From Hyphomicrobiales bacterium (GTDB taxonomy: Bacteria > Pseudomonadota > Alphaproteobacteria > Rhizobiales > JAJFHR01), in assembly GCA_021775515.1 (NCBI GenBank), contig JAJFHR010000407.1, forward strand, positions 1 through 15,707: DNA of 15,707 bases, given 5' to 3'. Positions 14,175-15,707 of the stretch are shown piece after piece (position 1 is the first letter of the stretch; the number at the start of each line of letters is the position of its first letter). The notes beneath the pieces were generated by a model, which saw nothing but the letters and a program-made list of their open reading frames with translations, searched no databases and was not told where the DNA came from. Position numbers and translations under genes: made by a program.

Positions 14175-14912
14175 ATGAGCGGATTTCGTCTGCAACTCTT
14201 GCCGAGCGTTTTTTTTGCTATCGCTTTGGCCATTCTTTTGGCGCTGGGCACCTGGCAAATAGATCGCATGTCCTGGAAAAACAAACTGATTGAAACGATT
14301 AAATCTCAGGCCAAACTGCCACCACAAGCCTTGCCGCCGAAAAGCACCTGGAAGCAGCTCGATCCCGCCAAATTGGAATACAGGACCTTTGAAGCCCGCG
14401 GCACATTTGATTTAGGCAATGAAATTCATCTCTTCACCCACACCTCGCCCTCCAAAACCAAATTTGGTGGCGCCGGGTATTTGCTGATTGTGCCTTTCCG
14501 CTTGAATGCTGGCGGCACCGTATTGGTAAATCGTGGTTTTGTCCCGGAAAACTTAAAGGACCGTGAGACCAGATTGCCTTTTCAATTAACCGGCGAGCAG
14601 AAAATAACTGGCCTTGTTCAACTCAGCCAGGGAGTAAATTACTTTACTCCCAAAACCAATTTCAAAAAGAATATCTGGTATACTCGGGACATAAACGCCT
14701 TCGCCAAATACCTGAATTTGCCGGAGGTGGCACCTTTCATCATCACAATCACCAAAAATGCAAATGATCAGGCTTTGCCCTTAGCGAGAGAACCCAAAAT
14801 CACCCTGGCCAATAACCATCTGGGTTATGCACTGACATGGTATGGGCTAGCTTTGGCGCTTTGCGTGGTTTTTGTGGTATTCTCCCGAAAAGACCCGAAC
14901 GACGGCAACTAG
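14175..14912 (+). CDS. SURF1 family oxidase assembly protein
   Basis: SURF1 helps heme a insertion into subunit I; in Paracoccus the homologue binds heme a. The 245-residue protein has the family plan: one N-terminal transmembrane helix (about 9-28), a large periplasmic domain and a C-terminal helix (about 217-238). Typical segments are LALGTWQIDRMSWKNKLI, GAGYLLIVPFRL followed by a VNRGFVP motif, and NNHLGYALTWYGLALAL at the end. The ATG at 14175 is preceded by a weak AGCTGAG. It lies 11 bases after DUF983 and 109 bases before thrC, and that gap has no clear terminator. Confidence 0.95.
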   Translation: MSGFRLQLLPSVFFAIALAILLALGTWQIDRMSWKNKLIETIKSQAKLPPQALPPKSTWKQLDPAKLEYRTFEARGTFDLGNEIHLFTHTSPSKTKFGGAGYLLIVPFRLNAGGTVLVNRGFVPENLKDRETRLPFQLTGEQKITGLVQLSQGVNYFTPKTNFKKNIWYTRDINAFAKYLNLPEVAPFIITITKNANDQALPLAREPKITLANNHLGYALTWYGLALALCVVFVVFSRKDPNDGN

Positions 14913-15021
14913 AAATTGAAGGCATCAAATGGTTTCACCATCAATCAAAACCCTCTATGGTGCAGCACCGGATTGAATTAACGGCAATCAGACACTCACT
15001 AACCACAACATCATTAGAACA

Positions 15022-15707
15022 ATGAAATACATCAGCACCCGCGCAAATGCGCCTGAGCTAGGCTTTGAAGATGCCATTATTACCGGTTTGGCCGAAGATG
15101 GCGGTTTGTACATACCTGCCGTCTGGCCGCAGATAAATCCTGACAGGATACGGTCGTTTGCTTCAACGCCGTATTGTGAAGTTGCCTATGAGGTAATGTC
15201 GCCTTTTGTTAACGGTGCGATTGAGGATGAAGTTTTAACTGAAATTATAAACCAGGCTTATTCGACTTTTACCCATCCAGCCGTAGTGCCGCTTAGACAA
15301 TTGCTTCCAAATGAATGGATACTTGAGCTTTTCCACGGGCCCACCTTTGCCTTCAAAGATGTTGCCCTGCAGGTGCTCGGCCGGTTGATCGACCATGTGC
15401 TCGACAAAAGAGAGGCAAGGGCAACAATTGTGGTTGCAACTTCCGGCGATACCGGTGGCGCAGCTATTGAGGCCTTTAAAGGCCGTCAGCGCGCGGATAT
15501 CTTCGTGCTTCATCCGCACAATCGGGTAAGCGAAGTTCAGCGCCGGCAAATGACCACAGCCTCACAGGACAACGTCCACAATATTGCTATCGAAGGCACA
15601 TTTGACGATTGTCAGAAACTATTGAAATCGATGTTCAACCATTCGTCCTTTAGAAAAGCTGTCAAGCTCTCGGGCGTTAACTCTATAAACTGGGCCCGGA
15701 TCATGGC
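15022..15707 (+). CDS. thrC: Threonine synthase, cut by right edge
   Basis: ThrC converts O-phosphohomoserine to threonine with pyridoxal phosphate. About 228 residues are visible, roughly half of the usual 460-470. The N-terminus MKYISTRANAPELGF and AEDGGLYIP fit the family. FHGPTFAFKD provides the PLP-binding lysine K112. ATSGDTGGAA follows and binds the cofactor phosphate region. The ATG at 15022 has no strong ribosome site, but the family alignment favours it. In many alphaproteobacteria thrC lies downstream of SURF1, often with ispH and thrB between; here those are absent from the gap. Confidence 0.95.
   Translation, partial: MKYISTRANAPELGFEDAIITGLAEDGGLYIPAVWPQINPDRIRSFASTPYCEVAYEVMSPFVNGAIEDEVLTEIINQAYSTFTHPAVVPLRQLLPNEWILELFHGPTFAFKDVALQVLGRLIDHVLDKREARATIVVATSGDTGGAAIEAFKGRQRADIFVLHPHNRVSEVQRRQMTTASQDNVHNIAIEGTFDDCQKLLKSMFNHSSFRKAVKLSGVNSINWARIM

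Overview
This window is a stretch of chromosome from an alphaproteobacterium. The case rests on gene order and on protein families: a coxB-coxA-ctaB-small membrane protein-ctaG-coxC-DUF983-SURF1 cluster with an invasion-associated locus B gene beside it and threonine synthase after it, DUF4170 and DUF6101 family genes, and a plant-type glutamate-cysteine ligase. Base composition looks moderate rather than very GC-rich. I cannot name a genus; a Rhodospirillales- or Sneathiella-like lineage is a guess.

Left block (1-2433, minus strand): a CysQ-type phosphatase, a DUF4170 protein and an MsbA-like ABC exporter, cut by the left edge, read leftward as a probable operon. As I recall, this set often precedes lipid A/Kdo genes in alphaproteobacteria, so those may lie beyond the left edge. 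A promoter-like region with three GTTAAC sites and an inverted repeat (about 2434-2720) separates it from a DUF6101 gene on the plus strand.

Middle block (2721-7946): the DUF6101 gene converges on ubiA (ubiquinone synthesis, minus strand) with a 27-base tail overlap. ubiA is divergent from rsmE (16S rRNA methyltransferase), which is followed by gshA (glutathione synthesis) and a small four-cysteine YHS-like protein. Then come a palindrome-rich AT-rich stretch, a possible 48-residue unknown protein (6987-7133), a hairpin that may terminate ialB, and ialB itself on the minus strand.

Right block (7947-15707): a 578-base leader with four consecutive inverted repeats leads into the aa3-type cytochrome c oxidase operon. 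Subunits II, I and III carry the CuA, heme and CuB sites. CtaB makes heme O, CtaG delivers CuB copper, SURF1 helps heme a insertion, and a 50-residue CoxF-like membrane protein overlaps the end of ctaB. A terminator-like hairpin separates coxC from the DUF983/SURF1 pair. thrC (threonine synthase) runs off the right edge.

Most of the window is ordinary, well-conserved alphaproteobacterial core genome. I see no mobile element, CRISPR array, tRNA or rRNA, and no clear new system. The parts most worth a second look are the structured coxB leader, the 48-codon orphan ORF and the charged insertion in IalB.
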